Part shown: positions 8,634 through 17,808 of the stretch, in pieces
Layout of the letters: each line of letters begins with the position of its first letter
How positions within the stretch are numbered: position 1 is the stretch's first letter
Origin: Paenibacillus marchantiae
Lineage (GTDB): Bacteria > Bacillota > Bacilli > Paenibacillales > Paenibacillaceae
Direction of reading: 5' to 3'
Assembly: GCF_028771845.1 (NCBI RefSeq)
Contig: NZ_CP118270.1
Span: 4,402,001-4,466,000 of the forward strand
Length of the DNA: 64,000 nucleotides
Position numbers and translations under genes: made by a program
The notes under the pieces: model-generated
Databases searched by the model: none
What the model was told of the DNA's origin: nothing
Seen by the model: only the letters and a program-made list of their open reading frames with translations

Positions 8634-9980
8634 TTGCAGCGAATCCATGAACAGGATCTTCACGATATTGAAAAGCAACTCTATGACCGTTTCGAAAAGA
8701 GCACGGATTTCAGCAATAAAGACGTGCTTATCGCCAATCAGAAATTCAGAGCATACTTCGTGAAAACGCTAGTCGATCTTCCGACAACGTTGTCCACAAT
8801 AAATCAAGCGGCAAGTGGTAATGAGAACGAATCTTTTCTGAAAATGTTCAGTCCTTTTGAAGAAGAAGCATCCATGTCATTGGACGAACTATGCAACAAT
8901 CTCCTGCATGGGAAACTTGTGTTGTTCAGCACAAAAGGATTAGCAGCAGTCATTGAACCGGAACCTCCTGGAATTTCACGGTCCGTAAGCTCGCCAGAGA
9001 GCGAAAATCCCCTTCAATCTGCATTCGATGCTTTTACAGAAGATATTGATAAAAATATAGGTTTGTTGCGAAAAAAAATGATATCCGACCAGTTGGTGAT
9101 CGAAAGCAGAGAGACAGGGGTTCAGTCTACCAAGAAAATTGCCATGGTGTACATTGAGGGAGTTGCGCAACCGAAAGTCATTGCGGCAATTCGGGATAAG
9201 CTGGAACAAAATAAAGATAAGGAACTGAATACGGTAAGGGACCTGCTTAGTATACTGGGGCATCCCAGATTCTCAATAACGCCAACGTATATCTCTTCGG
9301 AGCTACCGGGTGAGATGGTACAGAATATGATGAACGGAAAAGTGGTTATTTTGATTGACCAATATTCGTTTGCTTTTGCTTTCCCAGCGATCATAACGGA
9401 TTTGTGGTCAACTACGTTGGACGTCAACTACCCGTATCTATTTCAGGTGTTTTTACGAACCATCCGGGCGATTGGTGCACTTTTGGCTATCACACTTCCA
9501 GGTCTGTATATTGTGCTTAATTCGGTAAACCCGGAACTGTTGCGAATCCAGTTAGCCATCACGGTAGCCAAGAGCAGGGAAGGGGTCCCTTATCCTTCGT
9601 TGATCGAAATGCTGCTGGTAATGTTGCTTCTGGAGATGATTATCGAAGCCACGATTCGACTACCAAAGAACATCGGACCCACCATAACCATGATTGGCGG
9701 TATTCTGTTGGGTCAAGCCATTGTCCAAGCTAAACTTGTCAGTAATCTATTAATTATTATTCTAGTTGCCTCTGCGATCGCTAATTTTGTGCTGGCGGGT
9801 TATATGAATACGACGGGTATACGAATGTATAAATATGTTGTCATGATCATCAGTTCCTTCTTTGGGATATGGGGTCTTGAGGCTGCGATGATTTGGATTA
9901 TATTGTATTTTTCCTCGTTGAGTACTTGCTCCGTTCCCTACTTAAGTTTAAGTGTGAAAGGAAAGGCTCAGGATGAATAA
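8634..9980 (+). CDS. Spore germination receptor A subunit (GerA/GerKA family)
   Basis: A 448-residue protein of the GerA family, a subunit of the inner-membrane germinant receptor of spores. The N-terminal soluble domain (to about residue 240) is followed by hydrophobic segments, including the conserved region around PLFQVFLRTIRAIGALLAIT-like sequence and the PYPSLIEMLLVMLLLE and LPKNIGPTITMIGGILLGQA segments typical of the family. It is slightly shorter than the usual ~480 residues. The start is a TTG with GAGGTGG six bases ahead. It overlaps the B subunit by 8 bases. Which nutrient is sensed cannot be inferred. Confidence 0.93.
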   Translation: MQRIHEQDLHDIEKQLYDRFEKSTDFSNKDVLIANQKFRAYFVKTLVDLPTTLSTINQAASGNENESFLKMFSPFEEEASMSLDELCNNLLHGKLVLFSTKGLAAVIEPEPPGISRSVSSPESENPLQSAFDAFTEDIDKNIGLLRKKMISDQLVIESRETGVQSTKKIAMVYIEGVAQPKVIAAIRDKLEQNKDKELNTVRDLLSILGHPRFSITPTYISSELPGEMVQNMMNGKVVILIDQYSFAFAFPAIITDLWSTTLDVNYPYLFQVFLRTIRAIGALLAITLPGLYIVLNSVNPELLRIQLAITVAKSREGVPYPSLIEMLLVMLLLEMIIEATIRLPKNIGPTITMIGGILLGQAIVQAKLVSNLLIIILVASAIANFVLAGYMNTTGIRMYKYVVMIISSFFGIWGLEAAMIWIILYFSSLSTCSVPYLSLSVKGKAQDE

Positions 9981-11043
9981 AGCCCAGATTCTTACTATGT
10001 TTGTTCTGCTTCACCTCGCTTCGATCTTTGCCATCTTTCCTGAACGGATCATCTCTGCGACTTCAAAAGGACACTGGGAACCCATAACGATCCTCTTCTT
10101 GGCAGAGCTACTGGTTCTATGGATGTACTTAAAAGCGTTGTCGCAGTTTCCGGGGAAAACAGTGGTGGATATCTGTAATGAATCACTGGGCAAATGGCTA
10201 ACGAGACTGATCGTTCTGCCGATGTTGATCTTCCTATATATCGAGCTGTTATTGCTTATGTACTTCCAGTCTGTCGAAATCAAAGCTGTATTACTACAGA
10301 GAACACCGCCAGTAGCAACATCAGCTCTCTTTATCGTTCTGTGTTTCTATGCTGTTTGGAAGGGACTCGAGGTCATGATTCGGGCGAGCATCGGATTGTG
10401 TATTCTCTTGATGCCATTCATTTTTTTCTCCATGATGATCAGCATCCAGAATTTCAGAATCAGCTACATTTTTCCGATTTGGGATAGTGGAATGTCGTTT
10501 TTCTCCAATTCGGATTTCTATGTATGTACGGTCATTTCAGCCGGGTTCCTATTCCTTGGCATGATTCCCTCCAAGCAACGGCTTAGTTTTGGTAAAGCAG
10601 CTGCTGCGGTTGGTATCATATTTGTGTTTGCTTTGGGATCTGTATATGTTCCGCTTCTCGTATTCGGTCAGGAAACGGTAATTCATTTGCAATATCCCAT
10701 GCTTATGGCATCGGATACCATTGATCTAGAGTGGGTTGTATTTGACTGGCTTCCAAGCTTCTACGTGGTAGCCTCCAGTGCGCTGGGTGTTCTAAAGGTT
10801 TCCGTTTTACTCTGGATTCTGGTGTCCCTGCTGAATCAGTTATTTATGCCGAAAATCAATCGATTATGGGTTCTTTCCGTGGTGTGCTTCACCTTGTACG
10901 TGTTCAGTCTCATGATACCGGATGTCAACGCTTTGAATTCATACCTGTACCTGAATTCTTTCTTTTGCGTTTATAGCGTTATCGGTTTTCCAATCATTGT
11001 ATTCCTCGCGGCGCAATGGCAGCGAAAGAGGGTGAGTACATGA
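9973..11043 (+). CDS. Spore germination receptor B subunit (GerB family permease-like)
   Basis: A 356-residue protein with about ten membrane segments, belonging to the amino acid permease-like GerAB/GerKB family that holds the germinant-binding pocket. Its ATG lies inside the end of the A-subunit gene (8-base overlap) and its stop overlaps the start of the C subunit as ATGA, so the three are translationally coupled. The order A-B-C matches gerA and gerB operons of Bacillus rather than the A-C-B order of gerK. Confidence 0.92.
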   Translation: MNKAQILTMFVLLHLASIFAIFPERIISATSKGHWEPITILFLAELLVLWMYLKALSQFPGKTVVDICNESLGKWLTRLIVLPMLIFLYIELLLLMYFQSVEIKAVLLQRTPPVATSALFIVLCFYAVWKGLEVMIRASIGLCILLMPFIFFSMMISIQNFRISYIFPIWDSGMSFFSNSDFYVCTVISAGFLFLGMIPSKQRLSFGKAAAAVGIIFVFALGSVYVPLLVFGQETVIHLQYPMLMASDTIDLEWVVFDWLPSFYVVASSALGVLKVSVLLWILVSLLNQLFMPKINRLWVLSVVCFTLYVFSLMIPDVNALNSYLYLNSFFCVYSVIGFPIIVFLAAQWQRKRVST

Positions 11044-12134
11044 ACATGCGCATCATCAAGACTCTGATTGTAGGCTTATCTATGATGATGTTACTTCCGG
11101 GATGTTGGGATACCAAGGATATTAACAAACAATATCTGCCTGTTGTCATGGGAGTGGGAAAGGGAAACACGGAAAAATACAGGATCATTCTCCAAATACC
11201 CGATGCATCAGGCAAAACCCAAATTCTTGACAAAGAAGCGAAATCCATCAGTAAAGCCATTGATTTGATTCGCACGGATTCCGAAAAAAGCATCGAATTG
11301 GTACATTTGAGATTATTGCTAATCGACAGGAAAGTCGCAGAGCAGGGAATTGATAACATCATCAATTTTGCTGTGAGAGCGAATGATATCTCGATTAAAG
11401 GCTTGGTAGGGGTTATTGACGGTGATTTTGAGAAGACGATGTATCATCAAATTTCGCCAACACCTGAAATTTCTTCCTACGACTTTTTTAGCCAGGATGC
11501 CGGGTGGACGCCCAATCAATCCATCGTCCGAATATGGGAAGCTTATCAAAACCAAAATTCATATACGGAAGACATGGCCATCCCCATGCTCAAAAACGGC
11601 GATCGAACTTTGTTCACCTTTAAAGGCACGGCCGTGATGCGGGATGACCGCATGGTAGGAACGCTCAATCAGGAAGAGACACTTTTGTTTAATTTATTTA
11701 AAGGCAAATATTCAGGGGGAACCATTGAAGTGGCACAGAACACGAGTGTTCTTATTCAAGACACCAAAATCAAACACAAGACCTCCTGGTCGGAGAACGG
11801 GCCATCCATCCTGACGGATATTCTTCTCAATGTAGTGATTACGGAAAGCCCTGAAAGTAAGGGTAACGCGGTGATTGAGAAAGAAATGAAAGAACAGATC
11901 AGCCAACAGTTTAATGAAACGGTAAGGAAGGTTCAATCTTTTAAATCGGATGTATTGGGTGTAGGCATGATATTTCGACCCCAACTGTCGGAGGGGAAAT
12001 TAAAGGAATGGAAAACCAAGTGGTTTCCGAAGCTGGAGCAAAAGATCAACGTTCGTGTCAACGTTCTGAACGAAATTTATTTTAAAGAAAATGCCAATGA
12101 TAATGATAGTCAGGGGCAAATGTTAAAAAAATAG
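11040..12134 (+). CDS. Spore germination receptor C subunit (GerC family lipoprotein)
   Basis: A 364-residue lipoprotein with the lipobox LLPGC at about residues 17-21, followed by WDTKDINKQ, the common start of mature GerC proteins (CWDxxEI). The rest matches the length of the Ger(x)C family. The ATG at 11040 overlaps the B-subunit stop as ATGA and has AGAGGGTGAG just ahead; an in-frame ATG at 11016 would add eight residues before the signal peptide and is less likely. With the two preceding genes it forms one germinant receptor in the spore inner membrane. Confidence 0.92.
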   Translation: MNMRIIKTLIVGLSMMMLLPGCWDTKDINKQYLPVVMGVGKGNTEKYRIILQIPDASGKTQILDKEAKSISKAIDLIRTDSEKSIELVHLRLLLIDRKVAEQGIDNIINFAVRANDISIKGLVGVIDGDFEKTMYHQISPTPEISSYDFFSQDAGWTPNQSIVRIWEAYQNQNSYTEDMAIPMLKNGDRTLFTFKGTAVMRDDRMVGTLNQEETLLFNLFKGKYSGGTIEVAQNTSVLIQDTKIKHKTSWSENGPSILTDILLNVVITESPESKGNAVIEKEMKEQISQQFNETVRKVQSFKSDVLGVGMIFRPQLSEGKLKEWKTKWFPKLEQKINVRVNVLNEIYFKENANDNDSQGQMLKK

Positions 12135-12184
12135 CTTAGCATTGTTAACTCCGCTATAAGCGAGGAAAATGCTATACCGTTATG

Positions 12185-12210
12185 AAGTCGCCCTGGTGGC
12201 GACTTTTTTT
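12185..12210 (+). terminator. Terminator of the germination operon
   Basis: An 8-bp stem AAGTCGCC/GGCGACTT with a 5-base loop runs into seven T. It is a member of the terminator family repeated across the window. Confidence 0.9.
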
Positions 12211-12243
12211 ATAATATCAGAAAGGTTCAGCGTGAGTTTTTAT

Positions 12244-12792
12244 TTATGAAAGATTCAGCTCCAATAACGTATTTACTTGTTCTTCCATGACATGAGGTGG
12301 ATAGGGCATTTGGTTTATAAACCACCATTCCACAATTCCCACATACGCTGGCGCAAAGAATTGAAGCAAAATATCTTCACTTATCCCGCGATTTTTTCCC
12401 TCTTTCATGTCCCATCCGTTCTTTATATCCTCGATGACAAATTGGAGAAAACGGCTGCGAAAGAAGGGTGCTCCTTTACTTGTTAACATAGCTGAAAAGA
12501 ATAAATAGTTGCTCTCAAAGTATTCAAACCAGCTCATTCCCCCATCTGTAGCATTCGTTTCAGATTCGGATTCACACAATACCTGTAGTTCGTTCACATG
12601 TTCCTCGATGAGCTTATCCAGTAAATCATACTTATCCAGATAGTGAAGATAGATGGTTCTGCGGCTAACATTCGCTGTGTCGGAAATATCCTGAATCGTA
12701 ATCTGGTCAAAATGCTTTTGAGACATAAGTTCAATCAACGCTTTTTTAATGGCATCTTGAGATTTGAGTATTCTTCGATCCACTTTGGGCAT
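12244..12792 (-). CDS. TetR-family transcriptional regulator
   Basis: A 182-residue regulator with a typical N-terminal TetR helix-turn-helix: ALIELMSQKHFDQITIQDIS then DTANVSRRTIYLHYLDKYDL. The C-terminal part resembles the TetR_C_33 type found in many Bacillales regulators. AGGTGA lies about 6 bases before the ATG. It is divergent from an MFS exporter at 13003, and the 210-base gap between them holds a TGTGCA-N4-TGCACA palindrome, so it probably represses that exporter and itself. The ligand is unknown. Confidence 0.88.
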   Translation of the reverse strand: MPKVDRRILKSQDAIKKALIELMSQKHFDQITIQDISDTANVSRRTIYLHYLDKYDLLDKLIEEHVNELQVLCESESETNATDGGMSWFEYFESNYLFFSAMLTSKGAPFFRSRFLQFVIEDIKNGWDMKEGKNRGISEDILLQFFAPAYVGIVEWWFINQMPYPPHVMEEQVNTLLELNLS

Positions 12793-12839
12793 TTCGAGTC
12801 ACCTGACTTTCCTCTGTTTGTATCCAAATTTCCACGATC

Positions 12840-12855
12840 TGTGCACTAATGCACA
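12840..12855. promoter_or_regulatory. Candidate TetR operator
   Basis: TGTGCA-CTAA-TGCACA forms a 6-bp inverted repeat with a 4-base spacer, 48 bases from the tetR start and in the gap shared with the divergent MFS gene. A TATAAT (12896-12901) and another TGTGCA half-site (about 12930) lie in the same gap. Assignment to this TetR is inference. Confidence 0.45.
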
Positions 12856-13002
12856 AATCATCATCTTTTAGTCATTGTAGATAAGACGTACTTTCTATAA
12901 TAATACACATAAGCGCAAAAATACATTCTTGTGCATTTATTTTTTATCTGCGCCATTCGTAAGTTTAGAGAATGAATCAGAAATAGTGAAGGAGTTTTGC
13001 TT

Positions 13003-14169
13003 GTGGTCAAATCAAATCATGTACTCATGTATATATTAATTATCGGTGTTTTCGGCATCCTAACTACAGAGATGGGCGTCATTGGGATATTACCTCAAAT
13101 AGCTGATTATTTTCATGTCAGTGTTTCCAAGGCTGGCTTGCTCGTGAGTCTCTTTGCACTCGCTGTTGCGATTGCGGGTCCTACGATGCCTTTATTATTT
13201 TCCGGTATAAACCGTAAAACAGTGATGTTACTCGTGCTCGGTATTTTTGTTGTATGTAATATTATTTCCATCTTTGCACCAACGTTCACCGTTGCCCTCG
13301 TGGCTCGTATCATTCCGGGCTTTTTCCATCCCATTTATTGTTCATTGGCTTTGACCGTAGCAGCGACCTCTGTAAGCTGTGAAGAAGCTCCCAAAGCGGT
13401 ATCTAAAGTAATGCTTGGAGTCACCGCAGGAATGGTACTTGGCGTACCAATCACAAACTATATCGCGAATGGAACATCGGTAGAAATGGCAATGGTATTC
13501 TTTGCGATCGTAAACGCGTTGGCATTTCTGGGTACATGGATATTTATCCCCTCTATGCCTGTTAAGGAAAAACTTGCGTATGGAACACAATTGGGAATCT
13601 TAAAAAGAGGTATCACTTGGCTAGCCATCGCTGCAGTGATCCTTATGGCTTCGGCACCAGCAAGTGTGAATAGTTACATCGCAGAGTACTTGGGCTCTAT
13701 CACTCATATTTCGGGAAAAACATTGAGTATCGTGTTATTTATATATGGTTTAGCCAGTCTAGTGGGAAACGTGGTGGGAGGCAGGCTGCTTTCTAAAAAC
13801 ACACGTAAAACCGTTATACTTTTTCCCGTAGTATTGGGCATCGTATATCTTTTATCCTTTTGGACGGGCACGTCCACTGGACCTATGATTTTAACCGTGA
13901 TTTTATGGGGAGTATGTTATGCAATAAGCAATCTAATTGGTCAGTATTGGATCACCTCTGCCGCGCCAGAAGCGCCCGATTTCTCGAATGGTTTGTTCCT
14001 TTCATGCGGTAATTTGGGAATAACCTTGGGAACTGCTGTAGGCGGGCTGTTCATCTCGGGGATTGGCACACAGTACATCGTGCTTGGAGGTGTATTGTTC
14101 CTGGTACTAAGTCTGTTATCCATTTTGCTGAGAATTCGATTATTTGACCCCGTAAAAAACAACATGTAA
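13003..14169 (+). CDS. MFS exporter (DHA1, AraJ/YdhP-like)
   Basis: A 388-residue 12-segment major facilitator protein. The segment FGILTTEMGVIGILPQIADY and the paired halves resemble the arabinose-efflux/purine-efflux (AraJ, NepI, YdhP) branch of drug:proton antiporters. GAAGGAG lies 8 bases before the GTG at 13003; an in-frame TTG at 12997 is too close to the ribosome site. It is divergent from the tetR gene and probably controlled by it. The exported compound is unknown. Confidence 0.85.
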   Translation: MVKSNHVLMYILIIGVFGILTTEMGVIGILPQIADYFHVSVSKAGLLVSLFALAVAIAGPTMPLLFSGINRKTVMLLVLGIFVVCNIISIFAPTFTVALVARIIPGFFHPIYCSLALTVAATSVSCEEAPKAVSKVMLGVTAGMVLGVPITNYIANGTSVEMAMVFFAIVNALAFLGTWIFIPSMPVKEKLAYGTQLGILKRGITWLAIAAVILMASAPASVNSYIAEYLGSITHISGKTLSIVLFIYGLASLVGNVVGGRLLSKNTRKTVILFPVVLGIVYLLSFWTGTSTGPMILTVILWGVCYAISNLIGQYWITSAAPEAPDFSNGLFLSCGNLGITLGTAVGGLFISGIGTQYIVLGGVLFLVLSLLSILLRIRLFDPVKNNM

Positions 14170-14199
14170 GCTAAGCAACCTTAAGTGACATACACAAAA

Positions 14200-14250
14200 G
14201 GGAAATGTTCATTATTCATCATCTTGCTTACCACATAATGAACATTTCCC
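14200..14250. terminator. Long inverted repeat after the MFS gene
   Basis: A 16-bp perfect inverted repeat (14200-14215 with 14235-14250) with a 19-base loop follows the MFS stop by about 30 bases. No T-run follows, so a weak terminator or an mRNA-stabilising hairpin is possible. Confidence 0.5.
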
Positions 14251-14327
14251 ATCGTGTTGTTTACTAATGCACGTTTTATAGCCATTTGGGAATTGCGAGA
14301 TTTTTTCTCATGCTTAATACTATACTC

Positions 14328-14343
14328 AAGAATAGTTATTCTT
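14328..14343. promoter_or_regulatory. Palindrome ahead of the aldo-keto reductase
   Basis: AAGAATA-GT-TATTCTT is a perfect 7-bp inverted repeat just downstream of a TATACT (14321-14326) and 76 bases before the reductase start. It could be an operator; the regulator is not identified. Confidence 0.35.
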
Positions 14344-14418
14344 CCGTGTGTATCTTATGCAGGCATCAGAGCTATCTGCAAAGGTAGCAAAAACCATCCG
14401 AAAGCGAGGAATACGCAA

Positions 14419-15399
14419 ATGGATTATGTGAAGCTTGGCAATACAGGTCTGGATGTGTCCCGTCTGTGCTTGGGCTGTATGGGATTTGGTACAGCCGTTC
14501 CTGGAGGCCATCAATGGGTCATTAATGAAGAGAACAGTCGTCCCGTTATTAAAAAGGCGTTGGATTTAGGCATCAATTTTTTTGATACAGCAAATGTATA
14601 TTCAGCTGGAACCAGCGAGGAAGTGATTGGGCGCACCTTACGTGACTATGCCAATCGAGATGAAATTGTACTTGCAACGAAAATTAATGGTCGTATGCAC
14701 CAAGGCCCAAATGGTGCCGGACTTTCCCGTAAGGCCATTATGAGTGAGATAGATAAAAGCCTGAAGCGGCTGGAAACAGATTATGTGGATTTGTATCAGA
14801 TCCATCGTTGGGATTACACTACACCCATTGAAGAGACGATGGAAGCCTTACATGATGTGGTCAAAGCAGGAAAGGTAAGATACATAGGCGCTTCTGCGAT
14901 GTACGCGTGGCAGTTTTTGAAAGCGTTACATGTAGCTGAGCAAAATGGGTGGACCCGCTTTGTATCCATGCAGGATCACTACAATCTTATCTATCGTGAG
15001 GAAGAAAGAGAGATGCTTCCGCTCTGTAAAGCTGAGAAAATCGGTGTGATTCCGTATAGTCCGCTTGCGGGAGGCCGATTGACAAGAGACCCTCAGGAAA
15101 AAACACATCGTTCCGAAACCGATCAGATTGCAAAGCAAAAATATGATGCAACTGCAGATACCGACCGATTGATCATTGATCAGGTTGCCGCGATTGCTGA
15201 GAAGCATGGGGTTCCTCGTGTACAAATCGCACTTGCCTGGTTACTGCAAAAGGAACCAGTCACAGCTCCCATCATTGGTGCTACCAAAATATCGCATCTG
15301 GAGGATGGCGTAGCCGCTCTTTCGATTAAGCTAACACCTGAAGAAATAGCATCGTTAGAAGAACCCTATGTGCCTCACCGAATTGTTGGTCATCAATAA
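14419..15399 (+). CDS. Aldo-keto reductase
   Basis: A 326-residue NADPH-dependent aldo-keto reductase of the (beta/alpha)8 type. The catalytic tetrad is visible: Asp and Tyr in FFDTANVYSAG, Lys in ATKINGR, His in YQIHRWD. The cofactor-binding C-terminal part includes IIGATKISHLEDGVAAL. GCGAGGA lies about 8 bases before the ATG that begins MDYVKLGNTG, the normal family start; the longer upstream open frame from 14254 is not homologous and is rejected. Substrate is unknown; many relatives reduce aldehydes or ketosugars. Confidence 0.9.
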   Translation: MDYVKLGNTGLDVSRLCLGCMGFGTAVPGGHQWVINEENSRPVIKKALDLGINFFDTANVYSAGTSEEVIGRTLRDYANRDEIVLATKINGRMHQGPNGAGLSRKAIMSEIDKSLKRLETDYVDLYQIHRWDYTTPIEETMEALHDVVKAGKVRYIGASAMYAWQFLKALHVAEQNGWTRFVSMQDHYNLIYREEEREMLPLCKAEKIGVIPYSPLAGGRLTRDPQEKTHRSETDQIAKQKYDATADTDRLIIDQVAAIAEKHGVPRVQIALAWLLQKEPVTAPIIGATKISHLEDGVAALSIKLTPEEIASLEEPYVPHRIVGHQ

Positions 15400-15464
15400 T
15401 CAAGATGATTGGATAAGGAAGATGGAAAAAACGTAAATTAACAGGTTCATCACATATACAAACA

Positions 15465-15497
15465 GAAGTCGCCTAATTGGCGGCTTCTTTATTTTTT
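15465..15497 (+). terminator. Terminator of the aldo-keto reductase gene
   Basis: A 9-bp stem GAAGTCGCC/GGCGGCTTC (one G-T pair) with a 5-base loop is followed by TTTATTTTTTAT. It belongs to the repeated terminator family. Confidence 0.85.
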
Positions 15498-15678
15498 ATC
15501 TGGCAATGCAGCATCGAATAAATTCGTTTTAGAGTGTAATGGAATTAAGCATTCTGAGATGGAGGAAGTCTTCGTAAAATAACATATCGCAGTGCTTACG
15601 ATTATAAGGCTTGGTTAAGGGGATAATTGTTAATTGGAGAAAATCATTCACAATATACAGCTGTAAAGGAGCGGGATC

Positions 15679-16404
15679 ATGTCCTTCTTTAGAACACTTT
15701 CCGTACGGGCAAAGGAAGACGAGTTGATGGACGATTTCTCCATGGGGGGAGAAGAATTGAGCGAAGCGCTCAAACATCTGAGAAGGCTGAACAAAATATT
15801 TGCTGCTCCCGCTCCAACCCGCGCAGGGGTGGAAAAGTTATGGAAAGCGATTGGCAGTCCAACTACGCTGACCCTTCTTGATGTGGGAGCAGGTTCAGGT
15901 GATGTAAACCAGAAGTTATTGCGCTGGGCGGACCAGAAGGGAGTTAAGCTTGAGATTACTCTGGTCGATCTGACAGAGGAGGCATGTGAGCAAGCGAGAA
16001 ACCTTTTCCGGAATGAACCGAGAATCAAGGTTCGGCGTGCCGATGTCAAGGAATTGCCGGATGCCTCAGCAGACATCGTAACCGGCTCGCAATTTGTCCA
16101 TCATTTTGAAGGAAAGCAACTCGTGGAGATGGTCTCGCATATGCTGCGTGCCTCCAAATATGGCGTTGTCATTAACGATATCCATCGGCATCCCATATCT
16201 TATGCGGCTGTCTGGGTAACCACTCGAATTATCTCACGCAATCGGTATATTCGTCATGATGGACCGCTGTCTGTTGCAAAAGGCTTCACGGGAAGGGATT
16301 GGCGAGAATTGAAACAGCAGTTGAACCATGACACGCTGACCTATGAATGGAAGCCGTTGTTCCGCTATTCTGTCGTGATACCCCATCAAGGGACGTTATC
16401 ATAG
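15679..16404 (+). CDS. Class I SAM-dependent methyltransferase
   Basis: A 241-residue Rossmann-fold methyltransferase. Motif I is LLDVGAGSGD (residues 66-75), the acidic end of strand 2 is LVDLTEEA, and SADIVTGSQFVHHF covers the later motifs. AAAGGAGCGGG precedes the ATG. It is followed after 58 bases by an FAD-dependent oxidoreductase. This pairing is known in Bacillales and actinobacteria beside type III polyketide synthases or prenyltransferases, where the two enzymes tailor a quinone or resorcinol, but neither partner is present here. The substrate is therefore open. Confidence 0.8.
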   Translation: MSFFRTLSVRAKEDELMDDFSMGGEELSEALKHLRRLNKIFAAPAPTRAGVEKLWKAIGSPTTLTLLDVGAGSGDVNQKLLRWADQKGVKLEITLVDLTEEACEQARNLFRNEPRIKVRRADVKELPDASADIVTGSQFVHHFEGKQLVEMVSHMLRASKYGVVINDIHRHPISYAAVWVTTRIISRNRYIRHDGPLSVAKGFTGRDWRELKQQLNHDTLTYEWKPLFRYSVVIPHQGTLS

Positions 16405-16462
16405 CATCATTACATCAATAGGCAGTTATCATAAATGGACAATGAAAGGCGGGTGTTCTTAC

Positions 16463-17617
16463 GTGTCTACACCATTGGATGCCATAGTCATCGGAGCGGG
16501 AATTGCCGGCAGTACCTGTGCGTTGCAGCTTGCCAGGCAAGGGCATCGGACACTGCTGCTGGATCGGCAGGAATTTCCACGTCACAAAACATGCGGTGAA
16601 TTTATGTCGCCTGAGACAACGGAGATGCTGGATTATTTGGGGATCAACCTTAGTGAACAAGAGATAAAGCCGAGTACGCTGGATCATGCCAAGATCATTA
16701 TGCCTCAGGGCGGGGAGATCGTGGCGCCTTTGCCGGGATTGGCCTATGGGATTAGCAGATATGAGCTGGATCGGATTTTACACGAGCAGGCTACAGCCGC
16801 AGGCGTTGAGATCGTTACGAAGGCAACGATAACCAACATTCAGCAGTTAGATGATTGTAGCTATGAAATCGAAGCCAAACAAGGACATGAACGAATTCAG
16901 TATAGAGCAAAAACCGTTATTGGAGCCCATGGCGCGAAGAAGCCGCGCGGGATGACCTCGCCAGCAGAGCTGCGGGATAAAACAGCATATGTTGGTGTCA
17001 AATCACACTATCGGGGGATCACCATCCCGCAACGGGTAGAGTTATATTTTTGCAAGGGAGGGTATGTCGGCATTTCACCGATTGAGGAGGGTATCGCAAA
17101 TGTAGCTGCATTGCTGACACTTGATACGGTGCGGGGAAGCGGCAAGTCTGTAGAGGATATTTTGCAGGCAGCGTCCCTAACCAACGAAAGATTGGCCGCG
17201 AGGCTTGCTGAGGGAAGCCCAGTTCCAGGAACACAGGTCTCGATTGCACCACTCCATCTATCCAATGTTCCTGAACCGTGGTCCCAATATCCTCATATTG
17301 GGGATGCGATGCTGATGATCCCTCCCCTGTGTGGTGACGGGATGTCCATTGCACTTCGTTCCTCACTGCTGTGTGCTGAATGGACTGACAGGTATCTTCA
17401 AAGGAAGATCAGCTTTACGCAATGGCAGCAAGAGTATTCGAAAGAAGCCAATCTTGAATTCTCCCGACTGCTCCGGCGTGCACGAAGAATTCAGAAGCTG
17501 GCTTTTGCCAAAACGAATAAATTCTATCCTGGTTTGGCCCGGATGGTACCTGGTCTGGCGACTTATCTGGTGAAGGCAACACGGTTATCAGAAATCAATC
17601 TTGTCCATCGATCATAG
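16463..17617 (+). CDS. FAD-dependent oxidoreductase (geranylgeranyl reductase / UbiH-like group)
   Basis: A 384-residue flavoprotein. The FAD-binding GxGxxG is at the N-terminus (DAIVIGAGIAGSTCALQLAR), and the second FAD motif GDGMSIALRSS lies near residue 290. A hydroxylase-like RxxLD region (SRYELDRILHEQA) is present at about residue 95. AAAGGCGGG lies 9 bases before the GTG at 16463; an ATG at 16442 in frame is an alternative with a poorer ribosome site. Together with the preceding methyltransferase it looks like a two-gene tailoring unit for a lipid quinone or phenolic compound, which is inference. Confidence 0.78.
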   Translation: MSTPLDAIVIGAGIAGSTCALQLARQGHRTLLLDRQEFPRHKTCGEFMSPETTEMLDYLGINLSEQEIKPSTLDHAKIIMPQGGEIVAPLPGLAYGISRYELDRILHEQATAAGVEIVTKATITNIQQLDDCSYEIEAKQGHERIQYRAKTVIGAHGAKKPRGMTSPAELRDKTAYVGVKSHYRGITIPQRVELYFCKGGYVGISPIEEGIANVAALLTLDTVRGSGKSVEDILQAASLTNERLAARLAEGSPVPGTQVSIAPLHLSNVPEPWSQYPHIGDAMLMIPPLCGDGMSIALRSSLLCAEWTDRYLQRKISFTQWQQEYSKEANLEFSRLLRRARRIQKLAFAKTNKFYPGLARMVPGLATYLVKATRLSEINLVHRS

Positions 17618-17659
17618 ATGGCAGCAAAGTGACATCCATAAAGTAAAATCCGTAGGAGT

Positions 17660-17687
17660 AGGGGGCGGCTTATGCCTGCCTCTTTTT
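17660..17687 (+). terminator. Terminator after the oxidoreductase
   Basis: A GC-rich stem of about 10 pairs with one bulge (17660-17669 with 17673-17683) is followed by TTTTTG. Confidence 0.65.
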
Positions 17688-17717
17688 GTTGTTTCTTTGC
17701 CGATTTTGACGAGACCG

Positions 17718-17746
17718 TTTAGAATTCTGCCAAATACTCGTATAAT
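17718..17746 (+). promoter_or_regulatory. Sigma-A promoter of the aminotransferase
   Basis: TTTAGA and a perfect TATAAT (17741-17746) are 17 bases apart, about 60 bases before the aminotransferase start. A better-looking TTGACG at 17706 is 29 bases away from the -10 and so is not used. Confidence 0.55.
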
Positions 17747-17808
17747 AGAATCTAATTGTAGTTATAGAGACAAGAGTTAGACTTGAATTCGGGAGGCATT
17801 ATTTTAAG

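Noticed and set aside
14254..14418. Upstream extension of the aldo-keto reductase frame
   Set aside because: The extra 55 residues do not resemble the family start, and a good ribosome site lies directly before the ATG at 14419.
17706..17711. TTGACG as -35 of the aminotransferase promoter
   Set aside because: It is 29 bases from the TATAAT, too far for a sigma-A promoter.
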